Below, in pieces: positions 23,471 to 30,579 of a DNA stretch of 35,838 nucleotides. How positions within the stretch are numbered: position 1 is the first letter of the stretch; every line of letters starts with the position of its first letter. The notes below the pieces were generated by a model. That model did not search any database. It was not told where the DNA came from and saw only the letters and a program-made list of their open reading frames with translations. The DNA lies in assembly GCA_947486575.1 (NCBI GenBank), contig CANKUB010000041.1, forward strand, positions 1 to 35,838. Direction: 5' to 3'. The DNA is from Betaproteobacteria bacterium (GTDB taxonomy: Bacteria; Pseudomonadota; Gammaproteobacteria; Burkholderiales; SG8-41). The position numbers and the translations under genes are program-made.

Positions 23471-26170
23471 ATGGCACAAGACACCTTCAAAACCCTGCGC
23501 GATTTCACGCCCTCCCCAGGCAAATCCGGCAAATATCACTCACTAGCCGCACTGGAACAAGCAGGCCTCGGCAAGATCTCCCGCCTGCCGCGCTCTATCC
23601 GCGTGGTACTCGAAGCCCTCGTGCGTCACTGCGACGGCAAGCGCGTGAGCGAAGAACACGTCAAAGCCCTCGCAGCCTGGCAGCCCAACGCCACGCGCAC
23701 CGCAGAAATCCCCTTTGTGGTGGTGCGTATCGTACTTCAGGATTTGATTGGCTTTGGCACCCTTAACGATTTGTCCGCAATGCGCGCAGCGGCAGAACGC
23801 CTCGGCGTGCCGCCGGGCAATATCGAGCCGCTGGTGCCGGTGGATGTGGTGGTCGATCACTCGGTTGAAATCGACGTTTACAACCGGCCCGACGCCGTGC
23901 AGCGCAATCAGGAAATCGAATTCAAGCGCAACGCCGAGCGCTATCGCTTCGTCAAATGGGCGCAAGGCGCCTTCAAGACGGTGCGCGTGGTGCCGCCCGG
24001 CAACGGCATTATTCACCAGATCAACATGGAACATCTGTCACGCGGCGTGTTTGAAAAAGACGGCGTGTGGTTCCCCGACACCGTGTTCGGCACTGACTCG
24101 CACACCACCATGGTCAACGGCATCGGCATCGTAGCATGGGGCGTCGGCGGCATCGAAGCCGAAGCGGGCATGCTGGGCCAGCCCAATGCGTTCCTGACGC
24201 CCGACGTCGTCGGCTGTCACCTGACCGGCAAGCTGCGCGAAGGCGTCACAGCGACTGACCTTGCCTTGACCGTTACCGAACTCATGCGCAAAGCCAAAGT
24301 CGTCGGCAAGTTCGTCGAATTCTTTGGCGAAGGCGCAACTGCGCTGACCGCTGCCGACCGCTGCACCGTTGCCAATATGGCGCCCGAATACGGCGCGACC
24401 ATGGGTTACTTTCCAGTCGATGAAAAAACCATCGAGTATTTCCGCACCACCGGCCGCGAGCCGGAGCAAGTCGCCGCGATTGAAGCGTATTTCAAAGCGC
24501 AAAACATGTTCGGCATGCCGAAGTCCGGTGAAATCGACTACAGCGAATTGATCGCCCTTGATCTCGCCAGCGTCGTACCTTGCCTGTCGGGACCGAAACG
24601 CCCGCAGGATCGTGTCAGCCTGCCCGATCTTGGCCGCGGCTTCGATGCACTGTTCTCCGCACCCACCGACAAAAACGGTTATGCCCGTGCTGCCGACGAC
24701 CTCAATCGCCGCGTGGACAGTGGCCACGCCGATTTTGATGTGGGTCATGGCGACGTGCTGATTGCGTCGATCACGTCCTGCACCAATACGTCGAACCCTG
24801 CGCTGCTGATTGCGGCGGGCTTGTTCGCCAAACGTGCTGTGGAACGCGGGCTCACGATCAATCCGCGCGTCAAAACCTCGCTTGCCCCAGGCTCCAAAGT
24901 GGTTACAGCCTATCTGCGCGATGCTGGGTTATTGGCCCCGCTCGAAAAGCTGGGATTCGGTGTCGTCGCCTACGGCTGCACCACCTGCATGGGCGCTGCG
25001 GGCCCGCTCGACGCCAAGCTCGAAGAGGCCGTAGTGTCGAAAGATTTAGTCACCGCCGCTGTGCTCTCCGGTAATCGCAATTTCGAAGCCCGCGTGCATG
25101 CCAACCTGCGTGCGAACTACCTCGCCAGCCCCGCGCTGGTGGTGGCTTACGCGATTGCAGGCACCGTGCGCACTGATCTGCTGACGGATCCGCTGGGCAA
25201 GGGCGCAGATGGCAAGCCGGTGTTCCTGAAAGACCTGTGGCCCACCGATGCAGAAGTCGCGTCACTCTTGAAATTCGCCGCCAATGCCGAACACTTCCGT
25301 CGCGAATACGGCGACCTGTCGGGTAACAAAGCCTTGTGGGATGCGATTCCCACGGTCGAAGGCGCAATCTATAAATGGGATGAAAAATCCACCTTTATCA
25401 AGGAACCGCCGTTCTTTGAAGGCGTTACCCGCACACCCGGCAAAGTCACTGACATCGTTGGTGCTCGCGCGCTGGCGATACTCGGCGATTCAATCACCAC
25501 CGATCACATCAGCCCCTCCACCAAAATTCGTCCAGGTACGCCCGCTGGCAAGTGGCTGGAGCCGTTCAAAGATCATCCGCCGTCCGAGTGGGGCCACTTC
25601 GGTGTGCGCCGCTGCAACCATGAACTGATGGTGCGCGGCACCTTTGCCAATGTGCGCCTGCGCAACATGGTCGCCCCCGGTACCGAAGGCCCCATCACCA
25701 AGGTACAGCCCACCGGCGAACAAATGACCATTTTTGAAGCCAGCGAAATCTACCGCGCCAAGAACACACCGCTGGTAATCTTCGGCGGCGACGACTACGG
25801 CATGGGTTCCTCGCGTGACTGGGCCGCGAAAGGCGTGCAACTACTCGGCGTCAGAGCGGTCATTGTCAAAAGCTTTGAGCGCATCCACCGCGCCAACCTG
25901 ATCGGCATGGGCGTGTTGCCTTTGCAATTCAAAGCGGGTGAAAGCGTGGCATCGCTGGGCATCAATGGCACCGAGAGCTTCACCATCGAAGGCATGAACG
26001 GTGGCAACGTCAAGCCACTACAGGACGTTGCGATGGTGATTACGCGTGCTGACGGTTCAACTCAGCGCGTGACGTTAACGCTGCGTATCGACACTGGCAT
26101 CGAAGTGGATTACCTGAAGCACGGCGGCATTCTGCCGTATGTGCTGCGAGATTTGGTGGCTGCTGCGTAG
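23471..26170 (+). CDS. Aconitate hydratase, AcnA type (paralogue 2)
   Basis: An 899-residue AcnA-type aconitase collinear with paralogue 1 and, by eye, well over half identical. Cluster ligands occupy the same positions: C437 in [10 protein letters not shown]503 and C506 in [22 protein letters not shown] and HGGILPYVLRDLVAAA complete the swivel domain. The position after TSNP is Ala (A444), not Trp. The substrate-side linker around residues 690-720 (HPPSEWGHFGVRRCNHELM) also differs from paralogue 1. GGAG eight bases upstream supports the ATG at 23471. The two genes are in tandem on one strand but separated by 212 bases with a long palindrome. One may be the housekeeping enzyme and the other act on a citrate analogue. 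A zeta-toxin-like gene starts only 27 bases after its stop. Confidence 0.92.
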   Translation: MAQDTFKTLRDFTPSPGKSGKYHSLAALEQAGLGKISRLPRSIRVVLEALVRHCDGKRVSEEHVKALAAWQPNATRTAEIPFVVVRIVLQDLIGFGTLNDLSAMRAAAERLGVPPGNIEPLVPVDVVVDHSVEIDVYNRPDAVQRNQEIEFKRNAERYRFVKWAQGAFKTVRVVPPGNGIIHQINMEHLSRGVFEKDGVWFPDTVFGTDSHTTMVNGIGIVAWGVGGIEAEAGMLGQPNAFLTPDVVGCHLTGKLREGVTATDLALTVTELMRKAKVVGKFVEFFGEGATALTAADRCTVANMAPEYGATMGYFPVDEKTIEYFRTTGREPEQVAAIEAYFKAQNMFGMPKSGEIDYSELIALDLASVVPCLSGPKRPQDRVSLPDLGRGFDALFSAPTDKNGYARAADDLNRRVDSGHADFDVGHGDVLIASITSCTNTSNPALLIAAGLFAKRAVERGLTINPRVKTSLAPGSKVVTAYLRDAGLLAPLEKLGFGVVAYGCTTCMGAAGPLDAKLEEAVVSKDLVTAAVLSGNRNFEARVHANLRANYLASPALVVAYAIAGTVRTDLLTDPLGKGADGKPVFLKDLWPTDAEVASLLKFAANAEHFRREYGDLSGNKALWDAIPTVEGAIYKWDEKSTFIKEPPFFEGVTRTPGKVTDIVGARALAILGDSITTDHISPSTKIRPGTPAGKWLEPFKDHPPSEWGHFGVRRCNHELMVRGTFANVRLRNMVAPGTEGPITKVQPTGEQMTIFEASEIYRAKNTPLVIFGGDDYGMGSSRDWAAKGVQLLGVRAVIVKSFERIHRANLIGMGVLPLQFKAGESVASLGINGTESFTIEGMNGGNVKPLQDVAMVITRADGSTQRVTLTLRIDTGIEVDYLKHGGILPYVLRDLVAAA

Positions 26171-26197
26171 ACAAATTGAAACTATAGTTCAGCCGAA

Positions 26198-26788
26198 ATG
26201 CCTGATGTCGTCGTTATTGCCGGGCCCAACGGGTCCGGCAAATCAACGACTGCACCAAAACTGCTTCGTGACACTCTACGGGTTGAGGAATTTATCAACG
26301 CCGATGTCATTGCCAGCGGACTTTCTGCATTCGCGCCGGAACGTGTAGCATTTCCGGCAGGCCGCATTATGCTGCGGCGGATGAAAAAATTAGCCGAGCA
26401 GCAGAAAAATTTCGCCCTTGAATCAACTTTGTCCAGTCGGAGCCTTGCACCCTGGCTCTCCAAACTACACGCTGACGGATATGTCATTCACCTGATTTTT
26501 CTGTGGTTGGCTGACGCAAACCTCGCCACCAAACGTGTCGCTGAGCGCGTCAACGCAGGCGGTCACAACATCCCGGAAGAAATTGTACGCAGACGATATA
26601 CTCGCAGCATCAGCAATTTCTTCAATATTTATCGCCCGCTTGCAGACTCATGGCTCATGCTGGACAATTCATTGCAGGATTCGCCCAAACCGGTCGCCTG
26701 GCGAAATGTTGGCGGGCCGATTCAAATTGTTAAAAGCGGACCTTGGATCAAACTGCGAGCACAATATGAAAAGAACGTCTTCCAGTAA
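26198..26788 (+). CDS. Zeta-toxin-family kinase (COG4185-like P-loop ATPase)
   Basis: A 196-residue P-loop protein. The Walker A motif is GPNGSGKST (9-17). FINADVIASGLS (D36) and FALESTLSSRS (E75) are the zeta-toxin substrate-binding and catalytic segments, and GGHNIPEEIVRRRYTRSISN (121-140) supplies the arginine-rich lid. Zeta toxins phosphorylate UDP-N-acetylglucosamine and block wall synthesis; many chromosomal relatives are uncharacterised. No epsilon antitoxin precedes it. Instead a small basic protein overlaps its 3' end by 23 bases. It follows aconitase 2 by 27 bases with no evident promoter or terminator between, so it may be read from the aconitase promoter. No strong ribosome site is visible. 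Confidence 0.88.
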   Translation: MPDVVVIAGPNGSGKSTTAPKLLRDTLRVEEFINADVIASGLSAFAPERVAFPAGRIMLRRMKKLAEQQKNFALESTLSSRSLAPWLSKLHADGYVIHLIFLWLADANLATKRVAERVNAGGHNIPEEIVRRRYTRSISNFFNIYRPLADSWLMLDNSLQDSPKPVAWRNVGGPIQIVKSGPWIKLRAQYEKNVFQ

Positions 26789-26981
26789 CGGCAAATACAA
26801 AATCGCCAGCGAAATCAGTACTTTTAACTTCGACGTGCCTGCGCTGGTTCGGGCCGCACGCAGCGCCGTACGCGAAGCAGTTCGTCAGCACAAACGCGCC
26901 GGGCACTCGATTGCGGCTGTTGTCGACGGAAAAGTGGTCACGATTCCCGCATCGCGCATCAAAGCACGTAGGGCGGGATAG
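26766..26981 (+). CDS. Small basic partner of the zeta-like toxin, putative antitoxin
   Basis: A 71-residue protein starting at ATG 26766, inside the last codons of the zeta-like gene. It contains a predicted amphipathic helix (VPALVRAARSAVREAVRQHK) followed by RAGHSIAAVVDGKVVTIPAS, a hairpin-like end. Small proteins with the pattern 'helix, HKRxGxxIxVxxDGKVVxIP' are commonly encoded after COG4185 zeta-like kinases, so an antitoxin role is reasonable but from memory and unproven. The final codons (ARRAG, stop 26979-26981) are read out of the left end of an inverted repeat, so the C-terminus may have been altered by its insertion. Confidence 0.65.
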   Translation: MKRTSSSNGKYKIASEISTFNFDVPALVRAARSAVREAVRQHKRAGHSIAAVVDGKVVTIPASRIKARRAG

Positions 26982-27062
26982 ACGCGCCCTTTGCGTAGTA
27001 ACCCACCACTTGTGTTACATGTCACCACGAATGGCGGATTACACTGCGCCAATCAGCCCTAC
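26968..27062. repeat. Inverted-repeat element 1 (GTAGGG...CCCTAC)
   Basis: GTAGGGCGG (26968-26976) and CAGCCCTAC (27054-27062) are inverted with one mismatch, and GGCGGATTACACTGCGCCAA near the right end resembles the widespread intergenic palindrome family with GGCGGATTACGC-type arms. The left end overlaps the stop codon of the zeta partner gene. Assignment rests on terminal symmetry and remembered similarity. Confidence 0.4.
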
Positions 27063-27080
27063 AAGACTGAATATAAGCCC

Positions 27081-27166
27081 GTAGGATGGGCTGACGAAGG
27101 AAGCCCAACTTCTACCGGTGCATCACTCGCGAACGTTGGGCTTCACTACTCCCAGCACCAACCTAC
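27081..27166. repeat. Inverted-repeat element 2 (GTAGGATGGG...CCAACCTAC)
   Basis: GAAGCCCAAC (27100-27109) and GTTGGGCTTC (27135-27144) form a perfect 10-bp inverted repeat, and the outer ends GTAGGATGG / CCAACCTAC are inverted with one mismatch. Such GTAGGTTGGG-ended units are frequent MITE-like repeats. The right end overlaps the stop codon of the MBL hydrolase gene (TAG, 27163-27165). With element 1 it fills the whole 181-base gap between two convergent genes and may serve as a bidirectional terminator. Confidence 0.6.
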
Positions 27167-28020
27167 AACATCCGCCACTGCGCACCCGCCTCCACCGCCC
27201 GCCCATCGCGCGCAAGCTTGAGCAGATGCCCGTGCAAGGAGCGGCGAGCAGGCACATGCAGCTTGGGTGATACGTCGTCGTAAACCACCGGCACGAGTTC
27301 ATCGAGCGTTGCTGTTTTAGCCGGGGCCTTGGTCAGCGCATCGACTACCTTTTGCTCGCGCTTCAGACGGTGTGCAATAATTTTAGTGACTTCTTCGCGC
27401 GGCGTTTCGATCAAGTGGCCGTGGCCTGGCGCAAACGCGGTGATGTTGTAGTTGCCCAACTTATTGAGCGAGGCAAAATAGTCAAACATGTCGCCATCGG
27501 GCGGCGATATCACCACGGTGGAGCCTTGCATCACGTGGTCGCCGGTGAACAACAAACCCGCGCCTTCGAGCAGATAACACAGGTGGTTGGACGCGTGCCC
27601 CGGCGTGTGTATGGCTCGGATTTTGAATGCGCCGCAATCCACCACGTCGTCATTGACCAGCGCGTGATCCGGCTTGAATTCGGTGTCCTGCCGTCCATCC
27701 TGCGGCACTTTGCCGAAGCCGTGAATCAGTGCGCCGGTGGCTTTTGCAACAGCGCGCGATGACGGCGAGTGATCCTGATGCGTGTGGGTACAGAAAATCC
27801 AGCGTAGCCGCTTGCCACTGTGCTTGATCAGCAACTCGGCATGTGAGGCAATCTCCGGCCCCGGATCGATCATCGCCAGATCCCCAGAGTCATCGCCGAC
27901 GATGTAGGAATTGGTGCCCGGCCCGGTCATCATGCCAGGGTTGGGGGCGGTGATGCGCTGCACGCGTGGATGGATGCGAACGAGTTCGCCGGGGATAATG
28001 GTACTGGGGGTGGTTGCCAT
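27163..28020 (-). CDS. Metallo-beta-lactamase-fold hydrolase (glyoxalase II/LACTB2-like)
   Basis: A 285-residue MBL-fold enzyme. After GMMTGPGTNSYIVGDDSGDL comes the metal motif HTHQDH in FCTHTHQDHSPSS, then HTPGHASNHLCYLLEGAGLL, FTGDHVMQG and FAPGHGHLI, which supply the remaining metal ligands. A C-terminal winged-helix-like tail (ELVPVVYDDVSPKLHVPARR) is typical of LACTB2-like proteins, which hydrolyse RNA or thioesters. It follows the NUDIX gene by 30 bases on the same strand; this pair is common in betaproteobacteria. Its TAG stop lies within inverted-repeat element 2, so the last residues (WRML) may reflect the insertion. Confidence 0.88.
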   Translation of the reverse strand: MATTPSTIIPGELVRIHPRVQRITAPNPGMMTGPGTNSYIVGDDSGDLAMIDPGPEIASHAELLIKHSGKRLRWIFCTHTHQDHSPSSRAVAKATGALIHGFGKVPQDGRQDTEFKPDHALVNDDVVDCGAFKIRAIHTPGHASNHLCYLLEGAGLLFTGDHVMQGSTVVISPPDGDMFDYFASLNKLGNYNITAFAPGHGHLIETPREEVTKIIAHRLKREQKVVDALTKAPAKTATLDELVPVVYDDVSPKLHVPARRSLHGHLLKLARDGRAVEAGAQWRML

Positions 28021-28050
28021 AATTAAAATCCTCCTGTTTCTGAATAGAAT

Positions 28051-28872
28051 CTAAAACTTGCCTCTGCCCGCCTCAGTCCCGGCCTCTTCATAACCGGGTT
28101 GACCCGGCAGCACGCGCAGGCCATCCTTGTTAATGCGCGGCTCGATCACGGGGATGTCACCCAGCGCCTGCATGCAGGTCATCAGCGAGGCGACGCTGTC
28201 GTGCTCCGCAAACAGCCGCAGCGTGTTTACCGTGGGTGTGCGCATGTCGAATTTTTTCTGCTTATGCAGACTCAAGGCTTCTGCCGGACGCACCCACAGG
28301 TGGTTGATGGTTTCGCGGTTGTCGTGCAGCGGCTTTTGCGATGGCGGCGCAGCCGCCACAAAGAACCGGGTGTCGTAGCGGCGCGGCGCGCCTGCGGGCG
28401 TGATCCAGTGGCTGAAATAAGTGATGTGCTGCAACGGCAGGCGCAAGCCTTCATCTTTGAGCATTTCGCTTAACGGATGTTCGCCGTGTTCAACGCGGCT
28501 GCGATAAGCGTGAAACCGCGCCGCGCGCACTTCATCATCCAGCGTCACAATTTCATCTTTGTCGTTGCACGCGAGCAAAATGCCCGCCTCTTCGAACGAC
28601 TCACGTATTGCGGCAACCCAGTAGGCGAGACCGCCGCTGACAAGACCCAGCTTGCGGCTGGCATCAACATCGTTGAGCCCCGTGCACAATGCTGCAATAT
28701 CCTCGCTGCCATCATGCGCATCCACCGCGCCGCCGGGGAACACGTACGCGCCAGGCACGAACACCGATTGAAAATTACGCTGCACCATCAGCACTTCAAA
28801 GCCCTGTGGCGAATCGCGCACCAGCGTAACGGTCGCGGCTGGGCGCGGAATCAGCTTTTCTGTCATAACCAT
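28051..28872 (-). CDS. NUDIX hydrolase (NUDT19-like)
   Basis: A 273-residue NUDIX protein. Residues 10-40 (RPAATVTLVRDSPQGFEVLM, then FVPGAYVFPGGAVD) precede the NUDIX helix AIRESFEEAGILL, matching REUxEExGU, with a long insert between the PGG and the helix as in NUDT19-type CoA diphosphatases. It would cleave a nucleoside diphosphate linked to another group, possibly acyl-CoA. ATG 28870-28872 is used; ATG 28864-28866 two codons on is equally good, and neither has a ribosome site. The start region overlaps one copy of the TAA-N2-ATTTG motif. It is upstream of the MBL hydrolase gene in a two-gene unit. The C-terminal tail (GTEAGRGKF) is low complexity. Confidence 0.85.
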   Translation of the reverse strand: MVMTEKLIPRPAATVTLVRDSPQGFEVLMVQRNFQSVFVPGAYVFPGGAVDAHDGSEDIAALCTGLNDVDASRKLGLVSGGLAYWVAAIRESFEEAGILLACNDKDEIVTLDDEVRAARFHAYRSRVEHGEHPLSEMLKDEGLRLPLQHITYFSHWITPAGAPRRYDTRFFVAAAPPSQKPLHDNRETINHLWVRPAEALSLHKQKKFDMRTPTVNTLRLFAEHDSVASLMTCMQALGDIPVIEPRINKDGLRVLPGQPGYEEAGTEAGRGKF

Positions 28873-28975
28873 TTGTTTATATTGATTAAATTTTAATTCA
28901 ATGCAATAGCCATCAGTACCAATACATCTGTGGCGAAATAACCATGCCTTATGTTACCGCGCCCGCACCGTTTCA

Positions 28976-29935
28976 TTACAATTTGAGGCCCGCTGCACGC
29001 GCGACATCCTGCCACTTGGCAATCTCCGCCTGCAAATGACGCAGCAACGCCTCAGGCGTGCTGTGCCGTGCCTCAGCCCCCTGATTGGCAAACTGCGTTT
29101 GAACCGCTGGCATAGCCAGCGCCGCTGCCAGCGCGCCATTCAGTTGTTGCACGATGGCGGCAGGTAATCGCGCCGGGCCCAGCACCGCATGCCAGTTGTC
29201 CGCTTCGGAATTTTGCAAACCCGCTTCGGCCATGGTTGGCACTTCCGCTGCGGCGGGCGACCGTTTGGAAGCCGTCACCGCCAACGCACGCAAGCGCCCG
29301 GAATTCACATGCGGCAGCGCAGGTGGCATGCCTGAAAAGTACGCGTGCGATTCGCCGCCCAGCACGGCCGTGTTGGCTGGCGCACCCCCTTTGTATGGCA
29401 CGTGCACCAGCTGCGTGCCGGTGCGCAATTTGAACAACTCCGCTGCCAGATGCTGCGGGCTGCCATTGCCTACCGACGCGTAATTGAGTTGCCCCGGTTT
29501 TTCTTTCGCCAGGCGAATCAGATCCTGCACGGATTTCACTGGCAGACCAGGGTGCACTACGAGTATCAGCGGCACCGACGCCACCATAGCCACCGGTGTG
29601 AAATCCTGCGGCACCCTGAACGCCAGCGCGGGATACACACTGGGGCTTATTGCCACCGATACCGTCGCCATAAACAAGGTGTAACCATCGGGTGCCGCCC
29701 GCGCGACGATCTCCGCGCCGATATTGCTGGTGGCGCCAGGACGATTGTCGACAATGAGCGGCTGGCCGAGCTTGTCATTCAGCGGCTGCGCCAGAAGACG
29801 CGCAAGTATGTCGGGCGCGCCGCCCGCCGCGAAACCAACCACCATGCGCAGCGGTTTGGTGGGGTACGTCTGCGCCTGAATCTGGGCCGAGACCGACAAA
29901 TACAGCACTATTAAAATAAATATCTTACGCAACAT
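28976..29935 (-). CDS. Bug/TctC-family periplasmic solute receptor (copy 4)
   Basis: A 319-residue receptor starting at ATG 29933-29935 with GAGAGG close upstream; the frame also opens at 29980 inside the preceding gene. After signal peptide MLRKIFILIVLYLSVSAQIQAQ come TYPTKPLRMVVGFAAGGAPD, IVDNRPGATSNIGAEIVARA, APDGYTLFMA and LVHVPYKGGAPANTAVLGG. It is clearly more distant from copies 2 and 3 than they are from each other. It begins 8 bases after the thermonuclease-like gene, which overlaps the molybdopterin hydroxylase gene, so it probably feeds that enzyme. The ligand is unknown; aromatic or heterocyclic carboxylates would fit a hydroxylase. Confidence 0.9.
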   Translation of the reverse strand: MLRKIFILIVLYLSVSAQIQAQTYPTKPLRMVVGFAAGGAPDILARLLAQPLNDKLGQPLIVDNRPGATSNIGAEIVARAAPDGYTLFMATVSVAISPSVYPALAFRVPQDFTPVAMVASVPLILVVHPGLPVKSVQDLIRLAKEKPGQLNYASVGNGSPQHLAAELFKLRTGTQLVHVPYKGGAPANTAVLGGESHAYFSGMPPALPHVNSGRLRALAVTASKRSPAAAEVPTMAEAGLQNSEADNWHAVLGPARLPAAIVQQLNGALAAALAMPAVQTQFANQGAEARHSTPEALLRHLQAEIAKWQDVARAAGLKL

Positions 29936-29943
29936 CGCCTCTC

Positions 29944-30579
29944 TCATCGCCGCTTGCCCGGTGCACAGAGATTTTCGCATGGCACACCGTCGCCATTTTT
30001 ATCCAGCGTCTTGATACGACACTGGGTAAAGTAAAAGCGCGCTTCGTCACACGTGACCATCTGCGAACAATAGCGCTTTTTGCCGCAGGGACTCGACGAC
30101 GCGTCGATTTCCCGCGTCGTGCCATGCGCTTTGCGAAACTCCCACGGCGGCGTTGGGTTTGCGCTCGCCCACAAACCACGCCGCGCGCTCTGTGCTTCAA
30201 CCTGTAATGCAATCAACGCCTTGTCGGAATGATAGTGTGAATACTCCCACGCCATGCCGCGCCGCAGTTGCTCTTCGTTCACATTGACGCGGCCTGCCTG
30301 TATCAACGCGACCACACGGCCATAGTCATCCACCGTTTTAGTGGTTACGCTCACATCCTTGCGCAATACCATGGCAGACAGCGCAGCGCGCGATGCCGGT
30401 CCGAAATCCTGCAATTTTTCCGGCGCGTCTATACCGGCAAGGCGGACCGTCGTTTTCTTGCCCGCCTGTTGCACGATAATCGTATCGCCATCGAGTACAG
30501 CGATGACGTGGGCGCTGAAGGTTTCTGCGCGAGGCGCTGCAACGCTCAGTAAAAATAGTAGTGCGGCAACGATTCTCAC
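29944..30579 (-). CDS. Secreted thermonuclease-like protein with C-terminal Excalibur domain
   Basis: A 211-residue protein starting with GTG (30577-30579), overlapping the upstream gene's TGA. Residues 1-18 are a signal peptide. The staphylococcal-nuclease (OB-fold) domain shows VIAVLDGDTIIVQ, VRLAGIDAPE (catalytic Arg), and DDYGRVVALI (second Arg), followed by LRRGMAWEYSHY. Residues about 165-205 form a Cys-rich Excalibur-type calcium-binding motif, CDEARFYFTQCRIKTLDKNG then DGVPCENLC. It should cut extracellular or periplasmic nucleic acid in a calcium-dependent way. Its place inside a hydroxylase-receptor operon is unusual and may be fortuitous. Confidence 0.87.
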   Translation of the reverse strand: MRIVAALLFLLSVAAPRAETFSAHVIAVLDGDTIIVQQAGKKTTVRLAGIDAPEKLQDFGPASRAALSAMVLRKDVSVTTKTVDDYGRVVALIQAGRVNVNEEQLRRGMAWEYSHYHSDKALIALQVEAQSARRGLWASANPTPPWEFRKAHGTTREIDASSSPCGKKRYCSQMVTCDEARFYFTQCRIKTLDKNGDGVPCENLCAPGKRR

